64,000 nucleotides of DNA from Micromonospora sp. LH3U1 (GCF_028475105.1 NZ_CP116936.1:5951501-6015500), one strand, 5' to 3'. Numbered from the stretch's first letter, positions 10,770 through 18,375 are shown. Notes: generated by a model from the letters alone, not told the origin. Program-made: numbers and translations.

Positions 10770-10873
10770 CGGGGCAAGGGTGGCGCGGGGCGGGGGCGCG
10801 GGGCGCGCGGGGCAGGGGTGGGCGGCGCGCGGGGCGCGCGGGGCAGGGGCCCGCGGGGCGCGCGGGGTGGGGG
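10770..10873. repeat. G-rich low-complexity tract with imperfect GCGCGGGG repeats
   Basis: About 100 nt consisting almost only of G and C, built from recurring GGGGCGCGCGGGGCAGGGG blocks. It reaches the stop codon of the minus-strand oxidoreductase. Several G4 runs could form quadruplexes on the plus strand; the minus-strand transcript would instead carry a C-rich 3' UTR. Confidence 0.7.
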
Positions 10874-11776
10874 TTAGGGGATGGGGATGGTGCGGGATTC
10901 GGTGCGGGCGGTTTCGGCGGCGGCGAGGATGCTGACGACCTCACGCCCGAAGCGGACGTCGCAGCGGTGATCTCGGGTACCGGCCTGCACCTGCTCGACG
11001 AGCTGGTCGATCGCGACTCCGAACGCCGTGGCGGCGTCGTTCTCGCCGAACGGGACGGTCTCGATGCCGTTCTCGCCGTAGAAGACGAACTCCCGGGCCA
11101 TCGACTCGGTCGGGGCGTCCAGGGAGAGCGAGGCGCTGCTCGTGGCGCCGCCCTCGTGGGTGAGCAGCAGGTGCACCATCCCGCTCGGCCCGTCCATCGC
11201 TGCCACCTGGGTCACCCGACCCAGCACCGGCAGGAGGATGGAGAGCGCGTGCGGGGCGATGTCCCAGAGTGCGCCGTGCTCCCGGCGCCACAACGAGCCG
11301 CCGTACGGGCTGCCGTCCTGAAAGATCGAGGCGAACGCGGTGGTTCGACCGTGCTGCCAACCCCCGGCGGCGGCGGTGGCGGCGAGGAAAGCGGTCACGT
11401 TCGGCTGGAACCGTTGGGTGAAGAAGACGACCGAGGCGACCCCGGACTCCTCGGCGGCGGCCACCACCCGGTCGGCATCGGCCACGCTGAGCGCCAGCGG
11501 CTTGTCCAGCAGCAGGTGCCGGCCGGCGGCGGCCGCCCGGACCGCGATGTCGGCCTGGATGTCCGGCGGCAGCGCGACGGCGACCGCCTCGCACTCCTCG
11601 ATCAGCGCATCGATGTCGGCGAAGGCAGGCACCCCGTACAGCTCGGCCAGCACCGAGGCCCGCTCCGGGTTACGGCCCCACACTCCGACCAGCTCTGCGT
11701 CCGGGTGTGCGTGCAGCGCCTTCCCGTGCGTCTCGATCGCCCAGTGACCGGTGCCGAACAAGCCGAACCGCAGCAC
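10874..11776 (-). CDS. Gfo/Idh/MocA-family NAD(P)-dependent oxidoreductase
   Basis: 300 aa from GTG with GGAGG 5 nt upstream. The N-terminal Rossmann fold starts FGLFGTGHWAIETHG (GxGxxG variant), followed by the conserved LDKPLALS motif near residue 90 whose Lys is the cofactor/catalytic lysine of the family. The C-terminal alpha/beta domain contains WRREHGALWDIAPHALSILL with the usual catalytic His/Asp region. Probable sugar or inositol-type dehydrogenase; substrate not determinable. It stands alone, with a palindrome in its leader. Confidence 0.9.
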   Translation of the reverse strand: MLRFGLFGTGHWAIETHGKALHAHPDAELVGVWGRNPERASVLAELYGVPAFADIDALIEECEAVAVALPPDIQADIAVRAAAAGRHLLLDKPLALSVADADRVVAAAEESGVASVVFFTQRFQPNVTAFLAATAAAGGWQHGRTTAFASIFQDGSPYGGSLWRREHGALWDIAPHALSILLPVLGRVTQVAAMDGPSGMVHLLLTHEGGATSSASLSLDAPTESMAREFVFYGENGIETVPFGENDAATAFGVAIDQLVEQVQAGTRDHRCDVRFGREVVSILAAAETARTESRTIPIP

Positions 11777-11800
11777 GTGTACCTCCGCCTATTTCCTTCG

Positions 11801-11817
11801 CCGTGGCATCGCCACGG
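11801..11817. promoter_or_regulatory. Perfect 7-3-7 palindrome upstream of the oxidoreductase gene
   Basis: CCGTGGC-ATC-GCCACGG lies 25 nt before the start codon of the minus-strand oxidoreductase. It could be an operator or a leader hairpin; no regulator gene is adjacent. Confidence 0.4.
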
Positions 11818-11916
11818 ACGTGATCCACGCTAGTCGCCCCGCCCGCCGCCCCGGCGGAGGGTCGACCAACCGACCCGTCCAGTTCGCTCCGCAACGCCCC
11901 CGCAGAAGCATTCCAA

Positions 11917-11990
11917 GATCCGCGCAGCTTCAGGGATAGTGCTGATTCAAGACGCTCGGAGGCAGCAGTTTCCCCGAAAGTGCGCGGATC
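11917..11990. repeat. Long intergenic inverted repeat with GATC ends (imperfect)
   Basis: GATCCGCGCAGCTTC at 11917-11931 pairs with GAAAGTGCGCGGATC at 11976-11990 (two mismatched positions in 15), around a 44-nt loop. Architecture resembles the other GATC-bounded palindromes, but it lies between divergent genes rather than at a 3' end. Confidence 0.65.
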
Positions 11991-12082
11991 ATTGGACCCG
12001 CCCGCGGCCTGGGTGGACGGGCGTCGGGCGGGCTCGGCGGGCGGTGCCGAGACGGGGGTCAGCCGCTTACTACGACGGTTAG

Positions 12083-12094
12083 TAGGCTGTGCCG
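12083..12094 (+). promoter_or_regulatory. Candidate -10 element (TAGGCT) for a leaderless transcript
   Basis: TAGGCT at 12083-12088 is followed by 6 nt and then GTG at 12095. In actinobacteria a TANNNT hexamer 6-8 nt upstream of a start codon marks leaderless mRNAs. No convincing -35 box was seen. Confidence 0.45.
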
Positions 12095-12127
12095 GTGACC
12101 GAGGCAACGACCAGGTTCGGCCGATGA
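12095..12127 (+). CDS. Possible 10-codon leaderless leader ORF coupled to membrane protein gene
   Basis: GTG at 12095 reads VTEATTRFGR and then TGA, with the ATG of the next gene inside the overlap (ATGA). Its start coincides with the transcription start expected from the TAGGCT box. Such an ORF would deliver ribosomes to the membrane-protein gene, which lacks a Shine-Dalgarno of its own. The peptide matches nothing I know; it may matter only through its translation. Confidence 0.35.
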   Translation: MTEATTRFGR

Positions 12128-12519
12128 CCAGCGCGGCGGCGGCCAACTCACCGGTGGACGGGATCCTGGCGACGACATCGATCGTGCTGTCGCTGCTCGT
12201 CGCGGCATGGGCGCTGGTGGCGACGGTGCGCCACCGACCGCCGGACCGGGTGCAGTTCATCGGCCTGGCCATCCTCGAACTGGCCCTGCTCGTGTTGAGC
12301 GTGCTGGCGCTGGTCGCGGTCGGCGGTGGGGACCGACCCGGTGAGCCCGGTGCCTTCTTCGGCTACCTGGTCACGCTGGTGTGCCTGCCGCCGTTGGCCT
12401 GGGTGCTGGCCCGGATGGAGCCGACCCGTTGGGGCTCGGCGATCGTCTGCGCGGTCTGCCTGGTGGCCCCGGTGGTGGTGGTCCGGTTGCAGCAGACCTG
12501 GGAGGTGCTCGGTGGTTGA
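12124..12519 (+). CDS. Small integral membrane protein, function unknown
   Basis: 131 aa (MTSAAAANSPVDGIL...). Four hydrophobic stretches are visible: ATTSIVLSLLVAAWALVATV, FIGLAILELALLVLSVLALV, FFGYLVTLVCLPPLAWVLA and SAIVCAVCLVAPVVVV. I do not recognise a named family. Its last 8 nt overlap the next gene, which is also a four-helix membrane protein of the same size, so the two probably work as a pair. The ATG overlaps the stop of a possible 10-codon upstream ORF. Confidence 0.75.
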   Translation: MTSAAAANSPVDGILATTSIVLSLLVAAWALVATVRHRPPDRVQFIGLAILELALLVLSVLALVAVGGGDRPGEPGAFFGYLVTLVCLPPLAWVLARMEPTRWGSAIVCAVCLVAPVVVVRLQQTWEVLGG

Positions 12520-12928
12520 GACACGACCGGGCGGACGCGCCACGAACGCCGGCCCGGGCCGGCTGCTGATCGCGGTCTACCTGCTCTTCGCCATCGCGGC
12601 GACAAGCCGGGCCGGCCTGCAGATCGCCACCAAGCTCGACGAGGCGCCCGTGGCGTACCTGCTGTCCGGTGTGGCCGCGCTCATCTACATCGTGGCGGCG
12701 GTGGGGTTGGCCCGCGCCGGGCACACCGGCCGACGGGTCGCGTTGGTGTGCTGCTCCGTGGAGCTGGTCGGGGTGGTCGCGGTCGGCATCCTGAGCCTGG
12801 TCGACAAGGAGCTCTTCCCCGACGAGACGGTCTGGTCGCAGTTCGGCAGCGGGTACGGCTACATCCCGCTGGTGCTGCCGGTGCTCGGCCTGATCTGGCT
12901 CTGGCGCACCCGCCGCAGCCCCGCCTGA
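12512..12928 (+). CDS. Small integral membrane protein, partner of the preceding gene
   Basis: 138 aa from GTG (VVETRPGGRATNAG) with GGAGG 9 nt upstream inside the previous gene. Four predicted membrane helices (LLIAVYLLFAIAATSRAG, YLLSGVAALIYIVAAVGLA, RVALVCCSVELVGVVAVGIL, YIPLVLPVLGLIWLWRTRR). A conserved-looking loop VDKELFPDETVWSQFGSGYG lies between helices 3 and 4. No family assignment. The 8-nt overlap with its neighbour and the terminator just downstream define a two-gene operon. Confidence 0.75.
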   Translation: MVETRPGGRATNAGPGRLLIAVYLLFAIAATSRAGLQIATKLDEAPVAYLLSGVAALIYIVAAVGLARAGHTGRRVALVCCSVELVGVVAVGILSLVDKELFPDETVWSQFGSGYGYIPLVLPVLGLIWLWRTRRSPA

Positions 12929-12934
12929 CCCAGC

Positions 12935-12971
12935 GACGAGGGCGTCCCCTCCGCGAAGGAGCGCCCTCGTC
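12935..12971. terminator. Bidirectional hairpin terminator
   Basis: GACGAGGGCG (12935-12944) pairs perfectly with CGCCCTCGTC (12962-12971); an inner CTCC/GGAG adds four pairs. It fills the gap between the convergent membrane-protein operon and the SDR gene. Confidence 0.85.
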
Positions 12972-12982
12972 GGGAGTACGGG

Positions 12983-13741
12983 TCAGTCCCGTGGGCCGCC
13001 AGCGACGTAGATGACCTGGCCGGAGACGAAGCCGGCACCCTCGCTCGTCAGGAACGAGATGGTGTGCGCGACGTCGTCCGGCCGGCCCGGGCGACGGACC
13101 GGGATCTCGGCTGCGGCGTGCTTCTGGAAGTCGTCGAAGTCGACCTTCATCCGGGCGGCGGTGGCCGCGGTCATGTCGGTGACGATGAAGCCGGGCGCGA
13201 CCGCGTTGACGGTCACCCCGAACGGCCCCAGCTCGATGGCGAGCGTCTTGGTGAAGCCCTGCAGGCCGGCCTTGGCGGCGGCGTAGTTCGCCTGGCCCCG
13301 GTTGCCCAGCGCGGAGGTGCTGGAGAGGTTGACGATCCGCCCCCACTTGCGGTCCACCATGTGCTTCTGGGCGGCCTGGCTGAACAGGAACGCGCCGCGC
13401 AGGTGCACCCCCATCACGGTGTCCCAGTCGGCGTTGGTCATCTTGAACAGCAGGTTGTCGCGGAGGACACCGGCGTTGTTGACGAGAACGGTGGGCGCGC
13501 CCAGTTCGGCGGCGACACGGCCCACCGCCGCCTCGACCTGGTCCCGGTCCGAGACGTCGGCGCCCACACCGAGCGCCCGACCACCGGCACTGGCGATGGC
13601 ATCCACCGTCTCCTTGGTGGCCGCCTCCTCGATGTCGACCACGGCGACGGCCATTCCGTCGGCGGCCAACCGCCGGGCGGTGGCCGCGCCGATACCGCGT
13701 GCGGCTCCGGTGACGATGGCGACGCGGGGCTCCTCCGACAT
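12983..13741 (-). CDS. SDR-family 3-oxoacyl-ACP reductase-like protein (FabG type)
   Basis: 252 aa. Classical SDR features in order: TGAARGIG cofactor loop (residues 11-18), NNAG (about 87-90), catalytic Ser in NLSSTSALG, and YAAAK. The closing GQVIYVAGGPRD is typical of FabG-like members. GGGAGG lies 5 nt upstream of the ATG. It is likely an NADPH-dependent 3-oxoacyl reductase or a paralogue in acyl or polyketide metabolism; the lone position, away from fab genes, argues against the housekeeping FabG. A palindrome overlaps its ribosome site. Confidence 0.9.
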   Translation of the reverse strand: MSEEPRVAIVTGAARGIGAATARRLAADGMAVAVVDIEEAATKETVDAIASAGGRALGVGADVSDRDQVEAAVGRVAAELGAPTVLVNNAGVLRDNLLFKMTNADWDTVMGVHLRGAFLFSQAAQKHMVDRKWGRIVNLSSTSALGNRGQANYAAAKAGLQGFTKTLAIELGPFGVTVNAVAPGFIVTDMTAATAARMKVDFDDFQKHAAAEIPVRRPGRPDDVAHTISFLTSEGAGFVSGQVIYVAGGPRD

Positions 13742-13743
13742 GA

Positions 13744-13757
13744 TTACCTCCCGGTAA
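13744..13757. promoter_or_regulatory. Dyad overlapping the Shine-Dalgarno of the SDR gene
   Basis: On the minus strand TTACC-GGGA-GGTAA contains the ribosome-binding GGGAGG and ends 2 nt before the ATG. It may be an operator for a fatty-acid-type TetR regulator, or a hairpin that hides the ribosome site; sequence alone does not decide. Confidence 0.4.
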
Positions 13758-13784
13758 CGTGGGGTCGATCGGAGGAGCTTAACG

Positions 13785-15437
13785 TCAACAGGCCGGCCCT
13801 CGGCATAGGCGAATCCACCGGTATCCGTGGCCGGAGACCTTCACCGCGCCGAGCTTGCCCAGCTCCCCGTAGCCGCGGTCGGCGAGCACGTCGATCGGCA
13901 GGTCGGCCTCCGGCTCGAGACTGCTGAGGTCCACCTCGACGTCCTCGGTGCCCAGGTTGTGCACGAACACCATCGTCCCGGTCGGCCCGTCCGCCCGGTG
14001 TGCGAGCACTCCGGCCGGCATCGCCACGTCGATGTGGGTGGTCGAGCCGGAGCCGATCTCCGGGGCCTCGCGCAGCGTACGGATCATGCGCTCGAACCAG
14101 GCGAGCAGCGACTTCGAGTCGCCCCGCTGGGCGGTGACGTTGACGTTCTGGTAGCCGAACTCACCCTTGTCGATGATCGGGCGGACCAGCTTCTCCGGGT
14201 CCGCCGTGGAGAAGCCGGCATTCGGCTGGTACGACCACTGCATCGGGGTACGGATCGCCTCCCGGCCGGGCAGCGACAGGTCCTCGCCCATCCCGATCTC
14301 CTCGCCGTAGCGCAGCACCGGCGTGCCGCGCATCGAGAACTGCAGGGCGTACGCCAGCTCGATGCGCCGCCGGTCATTGCCGAGCATCGGGGCGAGCCGG
14401 CGACGGATACCCCGGTCGTAGATGCGCATGTTCTCGTCCGGGCCGAACTCCGCGTACACCTGGTTGCGCTGTTCGGTGGTCAGCCGGGACAGGTCGATCT
14501 CGTCGTGGTTGCGCAGGAAGGTGGCCCACTGGCCGCCGACGGGAAGCTTCGGGGTGTCGCGTAGCGCCTCGATCAACGACTCCGGGTCCTGCCGGGCCAG
14601 GGCCAGCATGAGCCGCCCGTTGAGCATGAAGTCGAAGAGCATGTGGATGCGGTTGCCGGAGCCGCTGGCGTCACCGAAGAAGGTCGGCAGTTGGTCCGGC
14701 TCGACGTTCGCCTCGGCCAGCAGGACGGCGTCGCCGCGCCGCCACTGCACGTGCTGGCGCATTTCGGTGAGGAACTCGAAGTCCTTCGGGGAGTTCGGGT
14801 TGCCCGGCTCGGTGAGCTCGATGATGAACGGCACCGCGTCCATCCGGAAGCCGGAGACGCCGAGCTGGAGCCAGAACGACATGATCTTCTTGATCTCCGC
14901 CCGCACCTGCGGGTTGCCGAAGTTGAGATCCGGCTGGAACTTGTAGAACCGGTGGTAGAACCACGCCTTGGCGGTCCGGTCGTAGCTCCAGGTCTCCTTC
15001 TGCTCACCGGGGAAGACCATGCCCTGGTGCCGGTCGTCCGGTTCGGTGTCGGACCAGAGGAACCAGTCACGGTACGGCGAGTCCGGCGAGGAACGGGCCG
15101 ACTGGAACCACGGGTGCTCGTCGGAGGTGTGGTTGACCACAAGGTCGATGATCACGCGGATGCCCCGGTTCTGTGCCTGGTGCAGCAGCTCGGCGAAGTC
15201 GCCCAGGGTGCCGAAGCGCGGGTCCACGTTGTAGAAGTCGGTGACGTCGTAGCCGTCGTCGCGGTTGGGCGACGGGTGGATCGGGTGCAGCCACAGGCAG
15301 GTCACCCCCAGCCGGGCCAGGTAGTCCAGCCTCCCGATCAACCCACGAATGTCACCGACCCCGTCGCCGTCTGAGTCGGCGTACGTGTCGATGTCGAGGC
15401 AGTAGACGACGGCTTCGGAATACCAACGGTCACCCAT
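13785..15437 (-). CDS. GH13 alpha-amylase family enzyme (trehalose synthase / glucosidase-like)
   Basis: 550 aa from ATG (MGDRWYSEAVVYCLDIDTYAD); an ATG at 15464 would add 9 residues. All four GH13 regions are present: DLVVNHTS (I), GFRMDAVPF with the nucleophile Asp (II), LLAEANVEP with the acid/base Glu (III) and FLRNHDEIDLS with the transition-state Asp (IV). The (beta/alpha)8 barrel begins SDGDGVGDIRGLIGRLDYL, as in trehalose synthase, and the C-terminal beta domain ends HGYRWIRL. No signal peptide, so it is intracellular and probably acts on trehalose, maltose or glycogen-derived sugar. It stands alone, divergent to a DUF1349 gene. Confidence 0.9.
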   Translation of the reverse strand: MGDRWYSEAVVYCLDIDTYADSDGDGVGDIRGLIGRLDYLARLGVTCLWLHPIHPSPNRDDGYDVTDFYNVDPRFGTLGDFAELLHQAQNRGIRVIIDLVVNHTSDEHPWFQSARSSPDSPYRDWFLWSDTEPDDRHQGMVFPGEQKETWSYDRTAKAWFYHRFYKFQPDLNFGNPQVRAEIKKIMSFWLQLGVSGFRMDAVPFIIELTEPGNPNSPKDFEFLTEMRQHVQWRRGDAVLLAEANVEPDQLPTFFGDASGSGNRIHMLFDFMLNGRLMLALARQDPESLIEALRDTPKLPVGGQWATFLRNHDEIDLSRLTTEQRNQVYAEFGPDENMRIYDRGIRRRLAPMLGNDRRRIELAYALQFSMRGTPVLRYGEEIGMGEDLSLPGREAIRTPMQWSYQPNAGFSTADPEKLVRPIIDKGEFGYQNVNVTAQRGDSKSLLAWFERMIRTLREAPEIGSGSTTHIDVAMPAGVLAHRADGPTGTMVFVHNLGTEDVEVDLSSLEPEADLPIDVLADRGYGELGKLGAVKVSGHGYRWIRLCRGPAC

Positions 15438-15517
15438 GCCGGAGAAACATCTCCCGTTGATCATCGCGGCAAACCAGCTCCGCGGGCCACAGACCACGGT
15501 GGGTTACCGTGCCGAGC

Positions 15518-16132
15518 ATGGAGATCGACCTCGTACCGTCGAGCGAACCGTTGGACTGGTCCCGGGGCAGTTGGCTGCACCCGCCGGTACGCGTCGAGGA
15601 GGGCCCGTCCGGTGAGCTGGTCGTCGAACCGGCGGCGGAGAGCGACTTCTGGCGGCGGACCAGCTACGGCTTCGTCCACGACAACGGACCGGCCCTGCTG
15701 GCACCGCTGCCGGTCGGCTCCGCCATGGAGGTGAGCTTCCGGCTCGACTTCTCGGCGCAGTTCGACCAGGCCGGTGCGCTCGTCCGCGTCGACGAACGGA
15801 CCTGGACCAAGGCCGGCGTCGAGATGAGCGACGGCGAGTCGCAGCTCGGCGCGGTGGTGACCCGGGAGTTCTCCGACTGGTCGGTGGCGCCGGTGCCGGA
15901 GTGGGCAGGCCGGGAGGTGACCGTCCGGGTCAGCCGGGCCGGCGACGCGTTGACCGTCCGCGCCAGAGCCGACGACGAGCCGTGGCGACTGGTTCGGCTC
16001 ACCCCGCTGGACCCGGCGGCCGAGGCCATGGCCGGCCCGTTCTGCTGCGCGCCGTCCCGGGCCGGTCTTACCGTGGTGTTCACCGGCTGGCGGCAGGGAC
16101 CGGCGGACACCGCGCTGCACCCGGAGCACTGA
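15518..16132 (+). CDS. DUF1349 (concanavalin-like, regulation of enolase protein 1 type) protein
   Basis: 204 aa from ATG (MEIDLVPSSEPLDW). The beta-rich pattern with SDFWRRTSYGFVHDNGPALL, a central DQAGALVRVDERTWTKAGVEMSDGE and a final GPFCCAPSRAGLTVVFTGW is that of DUF1349, a jelly-roll family possibly binding carbohydrates. A TACCGT hexamer sits 7 nt before the ATG and no Shine-Dalgarno is seen, so the mRNA may be leaderless. It shares an 80-nt promoter region with the divergent GH13 gene; a link in sugar metabolism is plausible but not shown. Confidence 0.85.
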   Translation: MEIDLVPSSEPLDWSRGSWLHPPVRVEEGPSGELVVEPAAESDFWRRTSYGFVHDNGPALLAPLPVGSAMEVSFRLDFSAQFDQAGALVRVDERTWTKAGVEMSDGESQLGAVVTREFSDWSVAPVPEWAGREVTVRVSRAGDALTVRARADDEPWRLVRLTPLDPAAEAMAGPFCCAPSRAGLTVVFTGWRQGPADTALHPEH

Positions 16133-16203
16133 CCGGCAGGTGTGGACGACACGTCAGTGGGTATGACAGTCCGATCCCCACAGCCGACGCGGAAGGACGA
16201 CCA

Positions 16204-16875
16204 ATGGCGTACGTCCAGGCTGGCGACCCGTCCGAGTTCACCGGGTTGACCGGTTGGGTGGCCACCGTGATCGAGGCGATGGGCCCGGTCGGCGTGGCGC
16301 TGCTGGTCGCGCTGGAGAGCATCGTCCCGCCGATCCCCAGCGAAATCGTGCTGGCGATGGCCGGCTTTCTGGCCCACGAGGGCCAGTTCAACGTCGTGGT
16401 CGTGACGCTGGCCGCGACGGCCGGCTCGCTGGTCGGCGCGTTGGTGCTCTACTGGCTCGGCGCGGCGCTCGGCGAGGAACGGCTCAAGCGCTGGCTCGAC
16501 CGCATACCGTTGGTGGACCGCGACGACCTGGAGAAGGCCGACCGCTGGTTCGAGCGGCACGGCCGGTGGGCGGTGCTGATCGGCCGGGTGGTGCCGGTGG
16601 TCCGCAGCCTGGTCTCCGTGCCGGCCGGGGCCAACCGGATGCCGCTGGGCGAGTTCATCCTGCTCACCACCATCGGCAGCGGGGTGTGGAACGGTCTCAT
16701 CGTCGGGGCCGGCTACGCGCTCGGCAGCCAGTGGCAGGACGTGGCCCAATACAGCGACTGGTTCAACTACGCGATCGTCGCGATCTTCGTCGTCATGGCG
16801 GCCAGTTGGGTGATCCGTAAGGTCCGCCGGCGCCGGGAGCGCGACGACCGGCGGTCGGTGACCGCCGGTCGCTGA
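16204..16875 (+). CDS. DedA-family membrane protein
   Basis: 223 aa, GGAAGGA a few bases before the ATG. The DedA hallmark segments are present: LESIVPPIPSEIVLAMAGFLA (E and P-rich first re-entrant loop) and GRVVPVVRSLVSVPAGANRMP (F/G-R-x-P-x-x-R motif), followed by two membrane helices and a basic tail RKVRRRRERDDRR. The family is implicated in undecaprenyl-phosphate or phospholipid translocation. It lies 70 nt after the DUF1349 gene on the same strand but with its own ribosome site; the operon relation is uncertain. Confidence 0.92.
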   Translation: MAYVQAGDPSEFTGLTGWVATVIEAMGPVGVALLVALESIVPPIPSEIVLAMAGFLAHEGQFNVVVVTLAATAGSLVGALVLYWLGAALGEERLKRWLDRIPLVDRDDLEKADRWFERHGRWAVLIGRVVPVVRSLVSVPAGANRMPLGEFILLTTIGSGVWNGLIVGAGYALGSQWQDVAQYSDWFNYAIVAIFVVMAASWVIRKVRRRRERDDRRSVTAGR

Positions 16876-16892
16876 TCCGCGCTACCGGTTAC

Positions 16893-16919
16893 CGCTGGCA
16901 CCCTGGACGGACGCCAGCG
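16893..16919. terminator. Short hairpin between convergent DedA and chitinase genes
   Basis: CGCTGGC (16893-16899) pairs with GCCAGCG (16913-16919) around 13 nt. Weak but well placed as a shared terminator. Confidence 0.5.
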
Positions 16920-16926
16920 AGGGCTG

Positions 16927-18375
16927 TCAGGGCAGGGTGTCCAGGTGCGGGGCCACGGTGCGGGCAAAGCCGTTGCCGTTGCTGACGTCCCAGTTGACCG
17001 ACCAGGTCATCGCGCCCCGGATGCCGGGATAGGTGCGCGGCGGGCGGAAGCTGCCGCAGTTGGTGCCCCGGGCCAGGCAGTCCAGGGCGGCGTTGACCAC
17101 GCTGGGCGCGACGATGCCGCCACCGGCCGCCCCGGCTCCGGCGGGCAGGCCGAGGCCGACCTGGTCGGGGCGGAGCCCGGCCTCCAACTGGATGCAGGCC
17201 AACGCGACGATGAAGTTCACCGTGCCCTGGGCGTACGCGGCATTCTGGTCGCAGCCGAGCATCGCCCCGGAGTTGTAGAACTGGGTGTTGACCACGGTGA
17301 GGATGTCCTTGATGTCCAGGGCCAACTTGAAGTAGCCGCCGGCTGGGGACTGCATGTCGATGGTCTGCGGCGCCATTGCGATGATCAGACCGGCTCCGAC
17401 CTTGGCCCGGAGCGCTCGCAGCGCCTGGGCCATGTACGTCGGGTTGAGCCCGTTCTCCAGGTCGATGTCGATCCCGTCGAAGCCGTAACGGGCGATCAGC
17501 GCGGCAGCCGTGTCGGCGAACGCGGTGGCCGAGGCGGTGTCGTTCACGGTGACCCGGCCGGTTTCACCGCCGACCGAGAGGATCACCCGTGTGCCGCGTG
17601 CGTGCAGGGTGCGGACGTCCGCGGTGAAGTCCGCGTCGGTGTAGCCGCCGAGCGACGCGGCGAGCCCGGGGTCGATGCCGAAGGTGAGCGCACCGGGCGT
17701 CGCGGTGGCCTCGGCGAAGGCGACCGCCACCAGGTCGTAGTCGGCGGGGACGTCGCGTAGCCGCAGCTCGACGGCGGGGTTGTCGAAGTTGTGCCAGTAC
17801 CCGGTGAGCAGGTGCTTCGGCAGCCCACCGGTGGGCGGCGGGGTCGTCGGAGGTGGGGTCGTCGGCGGCGGGGTCGTGGGAGGCGGGGTCGTCGGAGGCG
17901 GCGTGGTGGGCGGTGGCGTGGTGGGCGGTGGCGTGGTGGGCGGTGGCGTGGTGGGCGGTGGCGTGGTGGGCGGGGTGCCGCCGCCGCAGGCCGCACCGTT
18001 GAGCTGGCAGCCGCTCGGCGAGCCGGAGCCGCTGGCCAGGAAGCCGAAGGAGACCGAGGCGCCCGGGGCGATGCTGCCGTTCCAGGACCTGTTGGTGAAG
18101 GTGTGCCGCTGGCCGGAGGAGCTGAGCAACGCGTCCCAGTAGCTGCCGAGGGTGGTGCCGGCCGGCAGGTCGAAGGCGAGGCTCCAGCCGTTGATGGTCG
18201 AGCCGCCGCCGTTGGTGATGGTGTACTTCCCCTCCCAGCCGGCCCCCCACTCGGCGGTCTTGACGAAACTGGCGGTGGGCCCGGCGGCGAAGGCCGGCAG
18301 CGCCACCCACGCCGCGCCGAGCGTCGCCGCGAGTGCGGCGACCAGGGACAGGACAAGGGATCTGGCAGGTTTCAT
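16927..18375 (-). CDS. Secreted chitinase: signal peptide, CBM2, Pro/Thr linker, GH18
   Basis: 482 aa. The start MKPARSLVLSLVAALAATLG gives a clean Sec signal peptide ending near PAFAAGPTA. Next is a CBM2 cellulose/chitin-binding module (WEGKYTITNGGGSTINGWSL ... GCQLNGAACGGG), then a linker of PPTTPPP repeats. The GH18 barrel follows, with the catalytic motif FDGIDIDLE (DxxDxDxE, the last Glu being the proton donor), RVILSVGGE upstream and MTWSVNWD near the end. Together these predict extracellular chitin hydrolysis. An AT-rich promoter with a perfect 12-bp palindrome lies upstream, and a GH16 gene with the same kind of linker follows in the upstream direction on the same strand. Confidence 0.95.
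   Translation of the reverse strand: MKPARSLVLSLVAALAATLGAAWVALPAFAAGPTASFVKTAEWGAGWEGKYTITNGGGSTINGWSLAFDLPAGTTLGSYWDALLSSSGQRHTFTNRSWNGSIAPGASVSFGFLASGSGSPSGCQLNGAACGGGTPPTTPPPTTPPPTTPPPTTPPPTTPPPTTPPPTTPPPTTPPPTTPPPTGGLPKHLLTGYWHNFDNPAVELRLRDVPADYDLVAVAFAEATATPGALTFGIDPGLAASLGGYTDADFTADVRTLHARGTRVILSVGGETGRVTVNDTASATAFADTAAALIARYGFDGIDIDLENGLNPTYMAQALRALRAKVGAGLIIAMAPQTIDMQSPAGGYFKLALDIKDILTVVNTQFYNSGAMLGCDQNAAYAQGTVNFIVALACIQLEAGLRPDQVGLGLPAGAGAAGGGIVAPSVVNAALDCLARGTNCGSFRPPRTYPGIRGAMTWSVNWDVSNGNGFARTVAPHLDTLP
17830..17985. repeat. Tandem 15-bp coding repeats (PPTTP linker of chitinase)
   Basis: About ten copies of a 15-nt unit close to GTGGTGGGCGGTGGC encode the PPTTP linker. The left copies vary (GGGGTCGTCGGAGGC) while the right four are almost identical, which indicates recent slippage expansion. 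A shorter stretch of the same unit encodes the linker of the neighbouring GH16 enzyme at about 18946-18985. Confidence 0.85.

Larger units (their letters stand above)
11818..12094. other. Intergenic region without a gene, containing one long inverted repeat and a promoter
   Basis: No reading frame here has coding character or homology that I recognise. It holds the inverted repeat at 11917-11990 and, at its right end, a -10-like element for the membrane-protein operon. Confidence 0.5.

Noticed and set aside
10770..10873. Small plus- or minus-strand genes in the G-rich tract
   Set aside because: Open frames exist only because GC-only sequence lacks stop codons; translations are Pro/Ala/Arg low-complexity.
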